Shown in pieces: positions 33,368 to 43,100 of a DNA stretch of 64,000 bases. The notes under the pieces are model-generated. The model ran no database searches and was not told the origin of the DNA. It saw only the letters and a program-made list of their open reading frames with translations. Source of the DNA: Pedobacter sandarakinus (GTDB taxonomy: Bacteria > Bacteroidota > Bacteroidia > Sphingobacteriales > Sphingobacteriaceae); NCBI RefSeq assembly GCF_026240095.1, contig NZ_JAPIVG010000004.1, forward strand, positions 1-64,000, read 5' to 3'. Every line of letters begins with the position of its first letter. The first letter of the stretch is position 1. The translations under genes were made by a program, and so were the position numbers.

Positions 33368-34714
33368 ATGAATCTAACTTCACTACAAGCTATCTCGCCA
33401 GTTGATGGCAGATATAGAAAAACTACCGAAAGTTTAGCTGCCTATTTTTCTGAAGAGGCATTAATAAAATACCGCGTTTTTGTAGAAATTGAATATTTCA
33501 TTGCTTTGTGCGATGCAAATTTGCCTGGCTTAGAAAACTTTGATAAAAACCTATACCAACAGTTGCGCCATATTCACGAAAATTTTTCGGAAGCTGATGC
33601 GTTGGAGATCAAGGAGACCGAAAAGGTAACCAATCATGATGTTAAAGCGGTTGAATATTTCATTAAATCAAAATTTGATACATTGTCTCTTCAAGATTAT
33701 AAAGAGTTTATCCATTTCGGTTTAACATCGCAAGATATTAATAACACGGCGATCCCGTATTCTATCAAGCTGGCATTAAAGGAAAGTTATTACCCTGCCA
33801 TATCATCACTAATTGAAAAAATTAACGATTTAGCCAACGACTGGAAAAATATACCGATGTTGGCCCATACGCATGGTCAGCCAGCCTCGCCAACTAAATT
33901 AGGTAAAGAATTTTTGGTATTTTCAGAGCGCTTGAGTATCCAATTGGCGCAGTTGAAAAACATTCCGAATAGCGCTAAATTTGGTGGAGCTACAGGAAAT
34001 TTCAATGCCCATCACATTGCATACCCGCAGGTAGATTGGGTATCATTTTCTAACCGATTTGTGAATGAGAATTTGGGGTTGAGCAGGGCCCAGCATACTA
34101 CCCAAATAGAACATTACGATCAGTTTGCGGCGCAATGTGATGCGCTTAAGCGAATAAATAATATTATCATCGATCTGGATAGAGATATTTGGACTTACAT
34201 TTCAAAAAACTATTTTAAACAGAAAATTAAAGCTGGAGAAATCGGTTCATCGGCCATGCCGCATAAGGTAAATCCTATAGATTTTGAAAATGCCGAAGGA
34301 AACGCAGGAATTGCTAATGCACTATTCGAATTCTTTGCCGCTAAGCTTCCTATTTCTCGATTGCAAAGAGACCTTACAGATTCTACTGTATTAAGGAATA
34401 TTGGCGTTCCATTCGGCCACACATTAATAGCGATTCATGCTACACTTAGGGGATTAAACAAAATTTTGCTTAACGAAGCTGCCTTACACGCCGATCTAGA
34501 CGAAAACTGGGCAGTGGTTGCTGAAGCCATTCAAACTGTGTTAAGGAGAGAAAACTTTCCTAACCCTTACGAAGCATTAAAAGAATTAACACGTACGAAT
34601 ACTAAAATTAATGCAGCAAGCATTGCCGCATTTATAGAAGACCTTGCGGTAGAGGAAAGTGTAAAGGCACAATTACGAACCATAACACCATTCAACTACA
34701 CCGGTATTTTCTAG
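33368..34714 (+). CDS. purB: Adenylosuccinate lyase
   Basis: A protein of 448 aa. The fumarase/aspartase superfamily signature SSAMPHKVNPIDFENAEGN lies near residue 293, and the catalytic-site blocks FGLTSQDINNTA and MLAHTHGQPASPTKLGKE are present; LTSLQAISPVDGRY at the start is typical of the E. coli-type PurB. It acts twice in purine synthesis. TAAATTTG at 33337-33344 may be its -7 box. Confidence 0.95.
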   Translation: MNLTSLQAISPVDGRYRKTTESLAAYFSEEALIKYRVFVEIEYFIALCDANLPGLENFDKNLYQQLRHIHENFSEADALEIKETEKVTNHDVKAVEYFIKSKFDTLSLQDYKEFIHFGLTSQDINNTAIPYSIKLALKESYYPAISSLIEKINDLANDWKNIPMLAHTHGQPASPTKLGKEFLVFSERLSIQLAQLKNIPNSAKFGGATGNFNAHHIAYPQVDWVSFSNRFVNENLGLSRAQHTTQIEHYDQFAAQCDALKRINNIIIDLDRDIWTYISKNYFKQKIKAGEIGSSAMPHKVNPIDFENAEGNAGIANALFEFFAAKLPISRLQRDLTDSTVLRNIGVPFGHTLIAIHATLRGLNKILLNEAALHADLDENWAVVAEAIQTVLRRENFPNPYEALKELTRTNTKINAASIAAFIEDLAVEESVKAQLRTITPFNYTGIF

Positions 34715-34798
34715 CAATTAAATTGACGATAAACAGACAGCCAACAAAGGCTTTATTAATGAGTATTTGTTAATTTTGTTTATTCAAATAGATAAGAC

Positions 34799-35350
34799 AT
34801 GACGATCAACGTATATACAGAGCAAACTCCAAATCCGGCAACCATGAAATTTATGGTGAACAAGCTGCTGATTAATGGAAGTGAAGATTTTGCCACTAAA
34901 GAAAGTGCAGAGCAATCTCCATTTGCTAAAGAGCTATTTAAATTCAACTTTGTTGCTGGTGTTTTTTTCGCAAGTAATTTTGTAACCGTTACCAAGACAG
35001 ATGATACCGATTGGGCAGATATCGAGGCTATTTTAAAAGAATTTGTTAAAGGGGCCGTAGAGTCTGAATTAAAGATAAAAGAAACTGCCACCGAGGAAGC
35101 GCCTGCATTTGAAGGGTCTGAAACTGAGATAAAAATTCAGCAAATTTTACATGACTATGTTCGTCCTGCTGTAGAGCAAGATGGTGGTGCCATCACTTAT
35201 AAGTCTTTTGATGAAGGCGTAGTTACGGTAGAACTTAGGGGTTCTTGCAGTGGTTGTCCATCTTCGACCATTACATTAAAATCTGGTATTCAAAACTTGC
35301 TACAACGCATGGTTCCAGAAGTTACAGAAGTAGTTTCTGAAGCTCTATAA
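34799..35350 (+). CDS. Nfu-type iron-sulfur cluster scaffold
   Basis: A protein of 183 aa. An N-terminal Nfu domain (YTEQTPNPATMKFMVNK, residues 6-22) is joined to a NifU-like C-terminal domain with the cluster-binding pair C150 and C153 (RGSCSGCPSSTITLK). It delivers 4Fe-4S clusters to client proteins. TAATTTTG at 34771-34778 fits a -7 box, without a clear -33 element. It is monocistronic and followed by a terminator. Confidence 0.9.
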   Translation: MTINVYTEQTPNPATMKFMVNKLLINGSEDFATKESAEQSPFAKELFKFNFVAGVFFASNFVTVTKTDDTDWADIEAILKEFVKGAVESELKIKETATEEAPAFEGSETEIKIQQILHDYVRPAVEQDGGAITYKSFDEGVVTVELRGSCSGCPSSTITLKSGIQNLLQRMVPEVTEVVSEAL

Positions 35351-35379
35351 AAAGCGCATTTTTCATTTTCTATAAGTTG

Positions 35380-35414
35380 AAAAGGTCCGGTTTTATTAAA
35401 CCCGGACCTTTTCT
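35380..35414 (+). terminator. Terminator of the Nfu gene
   Basis: AAAAGGTCCGG (35380-35390) pairs with CCGGACCTTTT (35402-35412), followed by further T's. It may also stop the convergent gene ending at 35458. Confidence 0.9.
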
Positions 35415-35457
35415 TTAAGTATTTTAACCATTCGATAGCCTTGCCATTATCTGCTTG

Positions 35458-36246
35458 CTAGAAATATCTTTTAATCGCTGTTAACATCTCATCCGAAAGT
35501 TTTCCGTTGGTAGCTAAAATTTCTCTTTTGTTAAAGTAATCATCGCCACCAGAAAAATCGAACACCTCTCCTCCTGCTTGCTGTACAATGTAGCATCCGG
35601 CGGCGAAATCCCACTGTTGCAAGTTATACTCAAAAAAAGCATCGAACCTGCCACAAGCTGTATAAACCAAATCGATTGCGGCCGCACCAATTCTTCTTAC
35701 GCCATGGCTTTTTTGCATCATTTCTTCGAGCAATTTTAAATATTGAGCTTGCTTATCAAATTGGTAGTATGGAAAACCTGTAGCCAATAAGCTCGAACTT
35801 AAATCTGGATTCATAGAAACCTGAATCGGCTTTTTATTCAAATAAGCATTTCCACCTTTGTAGCTGTAGAACATTTCACCACGATTAAGCTCATAAACTA
35901 CCCCTAAAACTGGCGAATGATCTTCGTATAACGCAATGCTGATACCGTAAGCAGGAATGCCGTGTATAAAGTTAGTAGTGCCGTCTAAAGGATCGATGAT
36001 CCAAGTGTAGGTTTTACCTACGCGGCTAATGGTCTTCTCTTCTGTAATAAAACCAGCATCGGGCAGTAATTTCTCCAGGTTCTGAACAAGCCTCTGTTCT
36101 GCAGTCTTGTCTACGTAAGAAACCATATCGTTCAGACCCTTATATTCAATTCTATTGGCGTCAAATTGTAAGGCCTCTTTGCGGATGATATTACCGGTTA
36201 GTTTGGCAATGGAAATTACCTTGTTGCATAATAATTCGTAATTCAT
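35458..36246 (-). CDS. Inositol monophosphatase family protein
   Basis: A protein of 262 aa. The metal-binding motifs are EEKT (E69, E70), DPLDGTTNF (D85 and D88) and WDFAAGCYIVQQAGGEV near residue 207. The family hydrolyses inositol phosphates, and relatives act on other sugar phosphates or as SuhB. The substrate cannot be decided. It follows lgt by 55 nt on the same strand. Confidence 0.88.
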   Translation of the reverse strand: MNYELLCNKVISIAKLTGNIIRKEALQFDANRIEYKGLNDMVSYVDKTAEQRLVQNLEKLLPDAGFITEEKTISRVGKTYTWIIDPLDGTTNFIHGIPAYGISIALYEDHSPVLGVVYELNRGEMFYSYKGGNAYLNKKPIQVSMNPDLSSSLLATGFPYYQFDKQAQYLKLLEEMMQKSHGVRRIGAAAIDLVYTACGRFDAFFEYNLQQWDFAAGCYIVQQAGGEVFDFSGGDDYFNKREILATNGKLSDEMLTAIKRYF

Positions 36247-36301
36247 ACCTTTTTAACAAAAACCACATTGGGTTGTTGGAATTAAATGAATTTTTATGAA
36301 T

Positions 36302-37453
36302 CTACTCAGCCAACTTATTCTTATTCCTTAACGCATACATGCTCAACGCTACGCCGCCTAACACTAAAAATGTAGAAATCATTTCTGCTTGTGTAAAACG
36401 TAAGCCGAAAACATGATATTTAGAATTTACCCGAATTAATTCGATGCAGAAACGCTCAAGACCGTTCAAGATCATATAGATACCGAACATTAATCCAGGT
36501 GCTTTAATTTTGTCTCTTATACTCCATAAAAAGAAGAAAAGAAGTAAACAAACAATAACCTCATAAAGTGGCGTGGGGTAAACACCCTGAGCCAATTCGT
36601 TACAAAATTTGCCAGTACAGCCAGGTATAGGTATGCCCTCTCCTACCACATTATTGGGGTACTTGTAAGACCATAACCAATCTGGCAACCACGAAAATGG
36701 CTTAGGATCCGGATTAACAATACCCCAATCTCCATCGCCAGATAGATGACAACCAATTCTACCTACTGCATAAGCCAGCATCATGCCTGGTCCGCCAACA
36801 TCTAACATATGTAGTGGCTTTATACCATTGCGCCTGGCAATGATAATTACCGCAGCTCCACCGCAAATTAAACCGCCGTAAAAGGTTAACCCACTAAAAG
36901 AAAGTAAACGCTCAATCGGATTTTTAACAAAGTCGTCCCAATATTCCAGGTTATCAAAAAATTTTGCTCCTAGAAATCCCCAAATGGCGGCCCAAACAAT
37001 TAAATTGCTCATTAACTGATAAGGATGAACCAAAACCTTCGTTTCTTTCGGTTTATCTAATTTGTGCTTGTCTTTTTCTTTATAATCCCAATAGGCAAAC
37101 AGGCCCGCAAAGAAAATTCCCCCTAACAAACTACCCTGTGTAGACATTAAAACGGATTGCGCATCGTTAACAAAAAGCTTGTAGTTAGATAAAGCATAAA
37201 CCAGTTTATAACCAATCAGAAAGCCAAATAAGCCATTCATAATTAATTCTGAAACGGTAGCCTGTTTGCCAATTACAATGGTTTTTGTTATTGGATGCAA
37301 AATTCCCAAAGCCTCTTTGCGTTTAAGTTCTTCGGTAAATGCCCAATAACCGGCTATAAATGCCAAGGCAACAAATACACCAAAAGTATTAAAGGGCAGT
37401 GGCAGATTAATGCCAAACAAATATTCTAGAAAGTGCGAAACGGTTGGAAACAT
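36302..37453 (-). CDS. lgt: Prolipoprotein diacylglyceryl transferase
   Basis: A protein of 383 aa, longer than the ~290 of E. coli Lgt because of extra hydrophilic loop sequence (YWDYKEKDKHKLDKPKETK near residue 122). The Lgt signature GRIGCHLSGDGDWG is present, and at least seven hydrophobic segments can be seen. It attaches diacylglycerol to the lipobox cysteine, so it serves the many lipoproteins in this window. Confidence 0.92.
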   Translation of the reverse strand: MFPTVSHFLEYLFGINLPLPFNTFGVFVALAFIAGYWAFTEELKRKEALGILHPITKTIVIGKQATVSELIMNGLFGFLIGYKLVYALSNYKLFVNDAQSVLMSTQGSLLGGIFFAGLFAYWDYKEKDKHKLDKPKETKVLVHPYQLMSNLIVWAAIWGFLGAKFFDNLEYWDDFVKNPIERLLSFSGLTFYGGLICGGAAVIIIARRNGIKPLHMLDVGGPGMMLAYAVGRIGCHLSGDGDWGIVNPDPKPFSWLPDWLWSYKYPNNVVGEGIPIPGCTGKFCNELAQGVYPTPLYEVIVCLLLFFFLWSIRDKIKAPGLMFGIYMILNGLERFCIELIRVNSKYHVFGLRFTQAEMISTFLVLGGVALSMYALRNKNKLAE

Positions 37454-37831
37454 ACAAATTATTTGTTGCGAAGATAGTAAAGAAAGGGCAAAGCTGAAAC
37501 ATGAAAGATGTACCCAAAAAATGCAATATTTCTATTTTGAAAAGCAATGTTTGGTAATGCTTCGGCTGCTGTAGCCCTGCTCTCCGTTTAATAGTCCTCG
37601 GCTCGTTCCTCGCCTGTGGGCTAACACTTCGATCAGGTTTAGGTGGCTGGCGTAGTAAATCTTGGCACCATGCGGATTGCAAACATGAATATGAGCACAG
37701 AAGAAGTAACTAAACGGGATAGCAGCGATATCCTTTTTGTATACGTAATGTTCAGCCTTAAGAATACTTTAACAAAAAGATTTAGCGGATTAGCCCGACT
37801 AACATTAAAAAGAGTAACGAAGATTGCTTTT
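37454..37831. repeat. Intergenic region with REP-like element, copy 2
   Basis: At 37714-37798 a CGGGATAGCAGCGATATCC segment and a later AGATTTAGCGGATTAGCCCG segment form an imperfect inverted repeat, related to the element at 7081-7200. A GC-richer block at 37558-37640 (GTAGCCCTGCTCTCCGTTTA, then TCGGCTCGTTCCTCGCC) looks like a second module of the same dispersed element. No protein is supported in the region; short frames across it are not credible. Confidence 0.55.
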
Positions 37832-39154
37832 CTAATGATGCGTATAGGCAGTTTCCAGCTCAGCAACTTCTACTTCACCTTCTGCGGTAATTTCGAGCAA
37901 CTTAACAGCCTTTAACTCATTAACCATAACTGGGTCGTATTTCGCACGAACCTTAACATAGTTTTTGGTAAAGCCATGCATGTAGCCCATTTTTTGGTCG
38001 GCTTCGAACAGAACTTCTGCCTGGCTGCCAATTTGCGATTGGTAAAATGCCCTGCGTTTTTTATCGGAAAGAATATGAAGCATTTTACTGCGTTCGTTAC
38101 GCTCGCTACCAGCTACCACGCCGGCCATTTCGGCTGCTGCTGTAAGCTCGCGTTCAGAGTAGGTAAAAACATGCAAATACGAGATATCTAAATCATTAAG
38201 AAACTGGTAGGTTTCTAGGAAATCGTCTTTGGTTTCGCCGGGGAAACCTACTATTACATCTACACCAATGCAGCAGTGCGGCATTACGGCTTTAATTTTA
38301 GCCACACGTTCTACGTACAAATCGCGGCGGTAGCGACGACGCATAAGTCCTAAAATCTTATCAGAACCCGATTGCAGGGGAATATGGAAATGCGGTACAA
38401 ACCTTTTTGACGTTGCTACAAAGGCTATAATTTCATTGCTAAGCAGGTTGGGTTCTATAGATGAGATTCTGATTCTTTCTATACCTTCTACTTCATCTAA
38501 GGCTTGCACCAGATCGAAAAACTTATCTTGGCGTTCGCCATTTCGGATCCCGAAATCGCCAAGGTTTACACCAGTAAGCACGATTTCTTTAACGCCGCTT
38601 TCTGCAATCATTTTCGCCCGATTCACCACGCTTTCTATGGTATCGCTACGGCTTGCACCACGAGCCAGTGGAATGGTGCAATAAGTACACGGATAGTCGC
38701 AACCATCTTGCACTTTTAAAAAAGTTCTCGTTCTATCGCCAATGGAATATGATGCGATAAAATTATGGTTTACTTTTTCGATACTTTGTTGGTGGATAAC
38801 CGCTTTAGGTTGCTTGGTTAAATCGGTAATAAATTCTACGATTCTAAATTTCTCGGCTGCACCCAATACCATATCTACACCTTCTATATTGGCAATTTCT
38901 TGTGGCTTTAATTGGGCGTAGCAGCCTACAATGGTAACAAATGCATTTGGAGAATATTTCAAAGCCTCCTTTACTACCTTGCGGCATTTCTTATCGGCAT
39001 GGTCTGTAACGGAGCAGGTATTAATAACATAAACATCTGCCTGATCTTGAAATTCTACCACAGCATAACCTGCATCGGTAAACAAACGACCTATGGTAGA
39101 GGTTTCTGAGAAGTTTAACTTGCAACCTAACGTATAAAATGCGACCTTTTTCAT
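37832..39154 (-). CDS. mtaB: tRNA t6A37 methylthiotransferase (MtaB-type)
   Basis: A protein of 440 aa. The radical SAM cysteines are C152, C156 and C159 (DGCDYPCTYC), and the auxiliary cluster cysteines C11, C47 and C78 lie in the UPF0004 domain. The C-terminal TRAM-like part covers about 375-430. The start MKKVAFYTLGCKLNFSET and VVNRAKMIAESGVKEIVLTGVNLGDFG favour MtaB over MiaB. It adds methylthio to t6A at position 37 of tRNAs. Single gene. Confidence 0.9.
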   Translation of the reverse strand: MKKVAFYTLGCKLNFSETSTIGRLFTDAGYAVVEFQDQADVYVINTCSVTDHADKKCRKVVKEALKYSPNAFVTIVGCYAQLKPQEIANIEGVDMVLGAAEKFRIVEFITDLTKQPKAVIHQQSIEKVNHNFIASYSIGDRTRTFLKVQDGCDYPCTYCTIPLARGASRSDTIESVVNRAKMIAESGVKEIVLTGVNLGDFGIRNGERQDKFFDLVQALDEVEGIERIRISSIEPNLLSNEIIAFVATSKRFVPHFHIPLQSGSDKILGLMRRRYRRDLYVERVAKIKAVMPHCCIGVDVIVGFPGETKDDFLETYQFLNDLDISYLHVFTYSERELTAAAEMAGVVAGSERNERSKMLHILSDKKRRAFYQSQIGSQAEVLFEADQKMGYMHGFTKNYVKVRAKYDPVMVNELKAVKLLEITAEGEVEVAELETAYTHH

Positions 39155-39244
39155 TTAGCCTGCAAAGATAGGAATTTTGTTGGTAGTTATTGGGCGCTAA
39201 GCCTGTAGGTGCACTTATTACAGTGCGTTAACAATTTTTAGCTG

Positions 39245-39814
39245 CTATTTTTCTTGCCAGCGGTAACTCTCCTGCTCGAAACCAGCCAAATCTAAGACCC
39301 GGCTTATCACTGTTCCGGCTAAATCTTCAAAGGTTTTAGGCAGGCTATAAAATGATGGGCTTGCCGGACAAATAATTCCACCAGCTTCGGTAACGATTTT
39401 CATGTTATTGATATGGATAAGACTAAAAGGTGTGTCTCTAACTACCGCAATAAGTTTTCGTCGTTCTTTTAAAACTACGTCTGCAGCCCTGGAGATGAGG
39501 TCGTTGGAAATTCCATGGGCAATTCGTCCTAGCGTACCCATTGAGCATGGAACGATAATCATGGTATCGTATTTCGCAGATCCCGATGCAAATGGGGCGT
39601 TAAAATTGTTTTTGGAGTAGAAAGTGAAATTACTGAACTGACTGTAATCTTGATTACCCAATTCAAATTGCCAAACCTCTTTTGCGTTGTCGCTCATTAC
39701 TACGCCTACAGCCTCGATCTGATCACTTAATTTGGTTAACTGATCAAATAATACTTTAGCATAGATAGATCCACTAGCGCCGGTAACTGCAACTACAACT
39801 TTCTTCTTCATCAT
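39245..39814 (-). CDS. ubiX: Flavin prenyltransferase UbiX
   Basis: A protein of 189 aa, full length. VAVTGASGSIYAKVLFDQL at the start is the FMN-binding loop; MIIVPCSMGTLGRIAHGISNDLISRAADVVLKERRKLI and RDTPFSLIHINNM follow. It makes prenylated FMN for UbiD enzymes; the UbiD gene of this window lies 22 kb away at 15726. It is probably monocistronic. Confidence 0.93.
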   Translation of the reverse strand: MMKKKVVVAVTGASGSIYAKVLFDQLTKLSDQIEAVGVVMSDNAKEVWQFELGNQDYSQFSNFTFYSKNNFNAPFASGSAKYDTMIIVPCSMGTLGRIAHGISNDLISRAADVVLKERRKLIAVVRDTPFSLIHINNMKIVTEAGGIICPASPSFYSLPKTFEDLAGTVISRVLDLAGFEQESYRWQEK

Positions 39815-39844
39815 TTACAAAAATAGGTTTATAATCTTGAATAA

Positions 39845-39912
39845 ATAAAAAAGGGCCAGAACAAAGTTCTGACCCTACATCTACCTATGAAAAACATACC
39901 CTCGGAAGGGTA
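39845..39912 (-). ncRNA. Candidate small RNA, about 70 nt
   Basis: On the minus strand a -7 box TATATTTG (39917-39924) with a weak TTAG 19 nt upstream leads into a hairpin ACCCTtccgAGGGT (39898-39911), a 21-nt linker and a strong terminator stem (39852-39862 with 39866-39876, one wobble, 3-nt loop) followed by six T's. The spacing of promoter, hairpin and terminator is what a stand-alone small RNA would show. It could instead be the terminator of the operon whose last gene ends at 40179, about 300 nt upstream. Confidence 0.5.
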
Positions 39913-39916
39913 AGAA

Positions 39917-39947
39917 CAAATATATATATTTTTTTAAAAAAAGCTAA
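39917..39947 (-). promoter_or_regulatory. Promoter of the small-RNA candidate
   Basis: TATATTTG at 39917-39924 matches TAnnTTTG exactly. TTAG at 39944-39947 is 19 nt upstream and one mismatch from TTTG. Expected start near 39911. Confidence 0.45.
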
Positions 39948-40178
39948 GCGTTAACTATTAAAAGTGATAAAACGCAATAAAATTTTAATGTTCGCCAACA
40001 ACACGCTGATTTTCAGTATGATAAAATTGTGCAAGTTTCACTTTTTCGTTACAATAATTGGGCACCTATACACTAAGGGAAATGCCAATTGCACTAAAAA
40101 ATGAAATTTTCGGTAAGATTAATACTACACAATAGCTAGTTCTTGCTTTTTCAGCTTCTGACAGAATTTTAAATGGTG
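39925..40178. other. Intergenic region after the hybrid regulator gene
   Basis: Apart from the small-RNA promoter, about 230 nt of AT-rich sequence hold no frame, no clear hairpin and no terminator close to the stop of the regulator gene. Confidence 0.4.
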
Positions 40179-43100
40179 TTAAAGGTGAGATTTCTCGTCG
40201 GGTGTAGCATCGTTTTTATAACTCTCTGCAAACTCTGAGGGGGTAAGTTTAAACTGACTAAAAAAGCACTTAGAAAAATAAGAGTGAGAACTGAAACCAA
40301 CCATATAGCCTATCTCGGAAATATTGTATTCCTGTTGAGTTAAGAGCTTAGCAGCAGCCTTTAAGCGTATTAACCGAACGAATTCATTTGGTACATAGCC
40401 CGTTTTAGACTTGAGTTTTTTATAAAGGCTAGACCTGCTTAAGCCAAGTTCTTTACCTAAGTCCTCTACTGAAAGTTGTGGATCTGAAATGCGCTCTTCG
40501 ATGATTTGGGTAATATTTTCGAGAAATTTTTTATCGCGGGTTCCGGCAATTAGGATATCAGTTGTTTCAAAAGGGTTTTGAGCAAAACGGAGTTTAAGGT
40601 TTGATTGCAGTTCGAGCAAGTTTTTTACAAGTAGCGAGAGTTGCTTCCATTTGAAAGGTTTTGGAATATATGCATCTGCACCACTTTCTAAACCGGCAAT
40701 TTCTGCTTCGGTATTGGTTTTCGCAGTAAGCAACACAACAGGCAGGTGACTAAAGTTAATGTCGTTCTTAATTGTTTTACAGAGTTCTATACCATCCATG
40801 ACCGGCATCATCACATCAGAGATAACGATATCGATATGGTTTTTATCTAATTTTTTTAAGGCTTCGGCGCCATTTTTTGATTTCACAACATGGTAGCCAT
40901 CAGATAGAAAACTTTTATATAGGAAATCGAGCAGCGCAGGATCATCTTCAACCAATAAAACTGACTGTTGCCCCTCGTTGTCTGCAATTTCAATTGTATC
41001 ACTTTCCTCTATTTTTATTTCCTCTTTGAAAGGGATAAGTACGGTAAAAATGGTTTTTGCTCCTTCTATACTTTCTACTTTTAAGCTGCCCCCGTGCTTT
41101 TCCGTTAGCGATTTGGCGAGGGCTAAACCAATTCCAGTACCGCCCAAATTGGTATAATGATGTTCTTCGTTAGAAACTTTAAAGAATTTTTTGAAGATAG
41201 AATCAAGCTGTTTTTTAGGAATACCAATCCCATCGTCTTCAATGCTGATGGATATCATTTTCTCGCCAGTTGCGGAAATCTGAAAGTCGTTAATGCCGAT
41301 TTCGAGTTTCTTTCTCGCAAACTTGAAGGCATTGATTAAGAGATTGCTCAAAATTTTCATCACAGCCTCTTGATCTACGCAAACCTCCATTTTCTGAAAC
41401 TGACTATTGATGGAGAATTCCAGGGCATTTTTTTCTGCCATGGGTAAAAAGCGATCTTTAATGCTGTGCACCAAATAAACTAAATCTATTTTTTCTACGT
41501 GGATTTCAAAAATATCGCTTTCTATTCGTCTAAAATCGAGTAGTTGATTAACCAATGTAAGCAAGCGATCGGAGTTTTCTTCCATTACCTGTAGCTGCCC
41601 AAAGGTATCTGGATCTTTCTCTTTTTTCCCTAAAAGCTTCTCTAGCGGGGCAATAATGAGCGATAACGGTGTTCGAATTTCATGAGCCATCGCTGTAAAG
41701 AACTCAATTTTCTGTTTATAAAAGTCTTGTTCGCTTTTATTCTTTAAGCGTTCCAACTTAATTTGATTTCGTTTACGTTCCTTGTTGTAAATGTATTTCC
41801 TAAGCCAAATTAAACCCAGCACAATGGCTATTAAATACAGCATATAAGCGGGGAGACTTTTGTAAAAGGGTGGTGAAATCACAATCTTTAGCGTAGATAC
41901 TGGCGCTCTGGAAGGACTCAGTTCATCTAGTTCCTTCACCATAAAAGTATATTCCCCGGGAGGTAAATTGGTGTAGGTTGCTTTTCGTTGCCCGCCTACA
42001 TGATTCCAGTTTTTGTCGAACCCTTCCATTTTAAATGCGTAATTAACCTTATTAGGCGCAATAAAACTTAATGATGCATATTCAATGCTGAGTACAGACT
42101 GGTTGTATGCCAGGATAATTTCATCGGTGTAGTTGATAGAACGCTTGAGCACGCCATCATTGCGAACCTCCACATCCTTATTAAAGAGTTGAAAATTTGT
42201 GAACGAAATTCTTGGGATTGCCAGAGGTTTCTTAACATCGCCTGGATGGAATGAATTAAACCCATTGATCCCTCCAAAGTACAGTTTACCCGAAGTATCT
42301 TTATAAAATGCTTTATAATTATACTGCTGACTTTGCAAGTTATCCCACTTTCCAAAACTACGATTGGTTTTTGATTTAGGATCGAACTCAAAAACACCAT
42401 TGTTGGTAGAGAACCACATTTTACCCGTATTGTCTTTAACAATCCCGTAAATCACTGCGCTTTTTACCCAGTTGGCCTGATCGTAAGTAATAAATTTACC
42501 CGTTTTTTTATTGAGGACATTCAATCCACTACCATCCGTACCAAGCCACAGGTTCCCTTCATCATCATCTAAAATGCAAATTACTTTATTAGCGCTAATT
42601 GAATTTGAACTACTACTATAAGCAAATTGAGTTAAACCTCCGTTTTTATCCATTCTGATTAAACCATTATCATACGTGGCGATCCAGATGATGCTATCCT
42701 TATCCTGATAAACCTGGTAGATGCAGCTTTTATCGAGATTCTTCCCTTTGATTCTAATAAAGGAATCTTTTTCCTTATCATAAAGGTTTAAGCCCGAAAT
42801 GGTAGAAATCCAAATCCTTCCCTGCCTATCTTCATCGATAGAATAGATACTGTTATCACTTAAAGTATTTGCCCTGTTTGGATCACTTTTATACCGCTTT
42901 ATTTTCCCTGTTTTAGGATTGAGGATATTTAAGCCACCGGTGTACATGCCAACCCAAATGTTGCCTTCTTTATCTTTGTAGAGCGCATGTATATTGTGGT
43001 AAGAAAGACTGTCTTGGTTGGCTTGAAATGGAAATTTTTTAAATGTTTTGTCAGCTGCGTTAAAATAATTTAGCCCCCCGTCTTCGGTACCTACCCAGAT

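Noticed and set aside
37554..37640. GC-richer block resembling a structural RNA or tRNA
   Set aside because: No tRNA cloverleaf could be drawn; it looks like a module of the dispersed repeat.
39829..39897. Possible 22-codon frame inside the small-RNA candidate (starts ATGTTTTTC on the minus strand)
   Set aside because: It runs through the terminator stem and T run, so it could not be translated from a transcript ending there.
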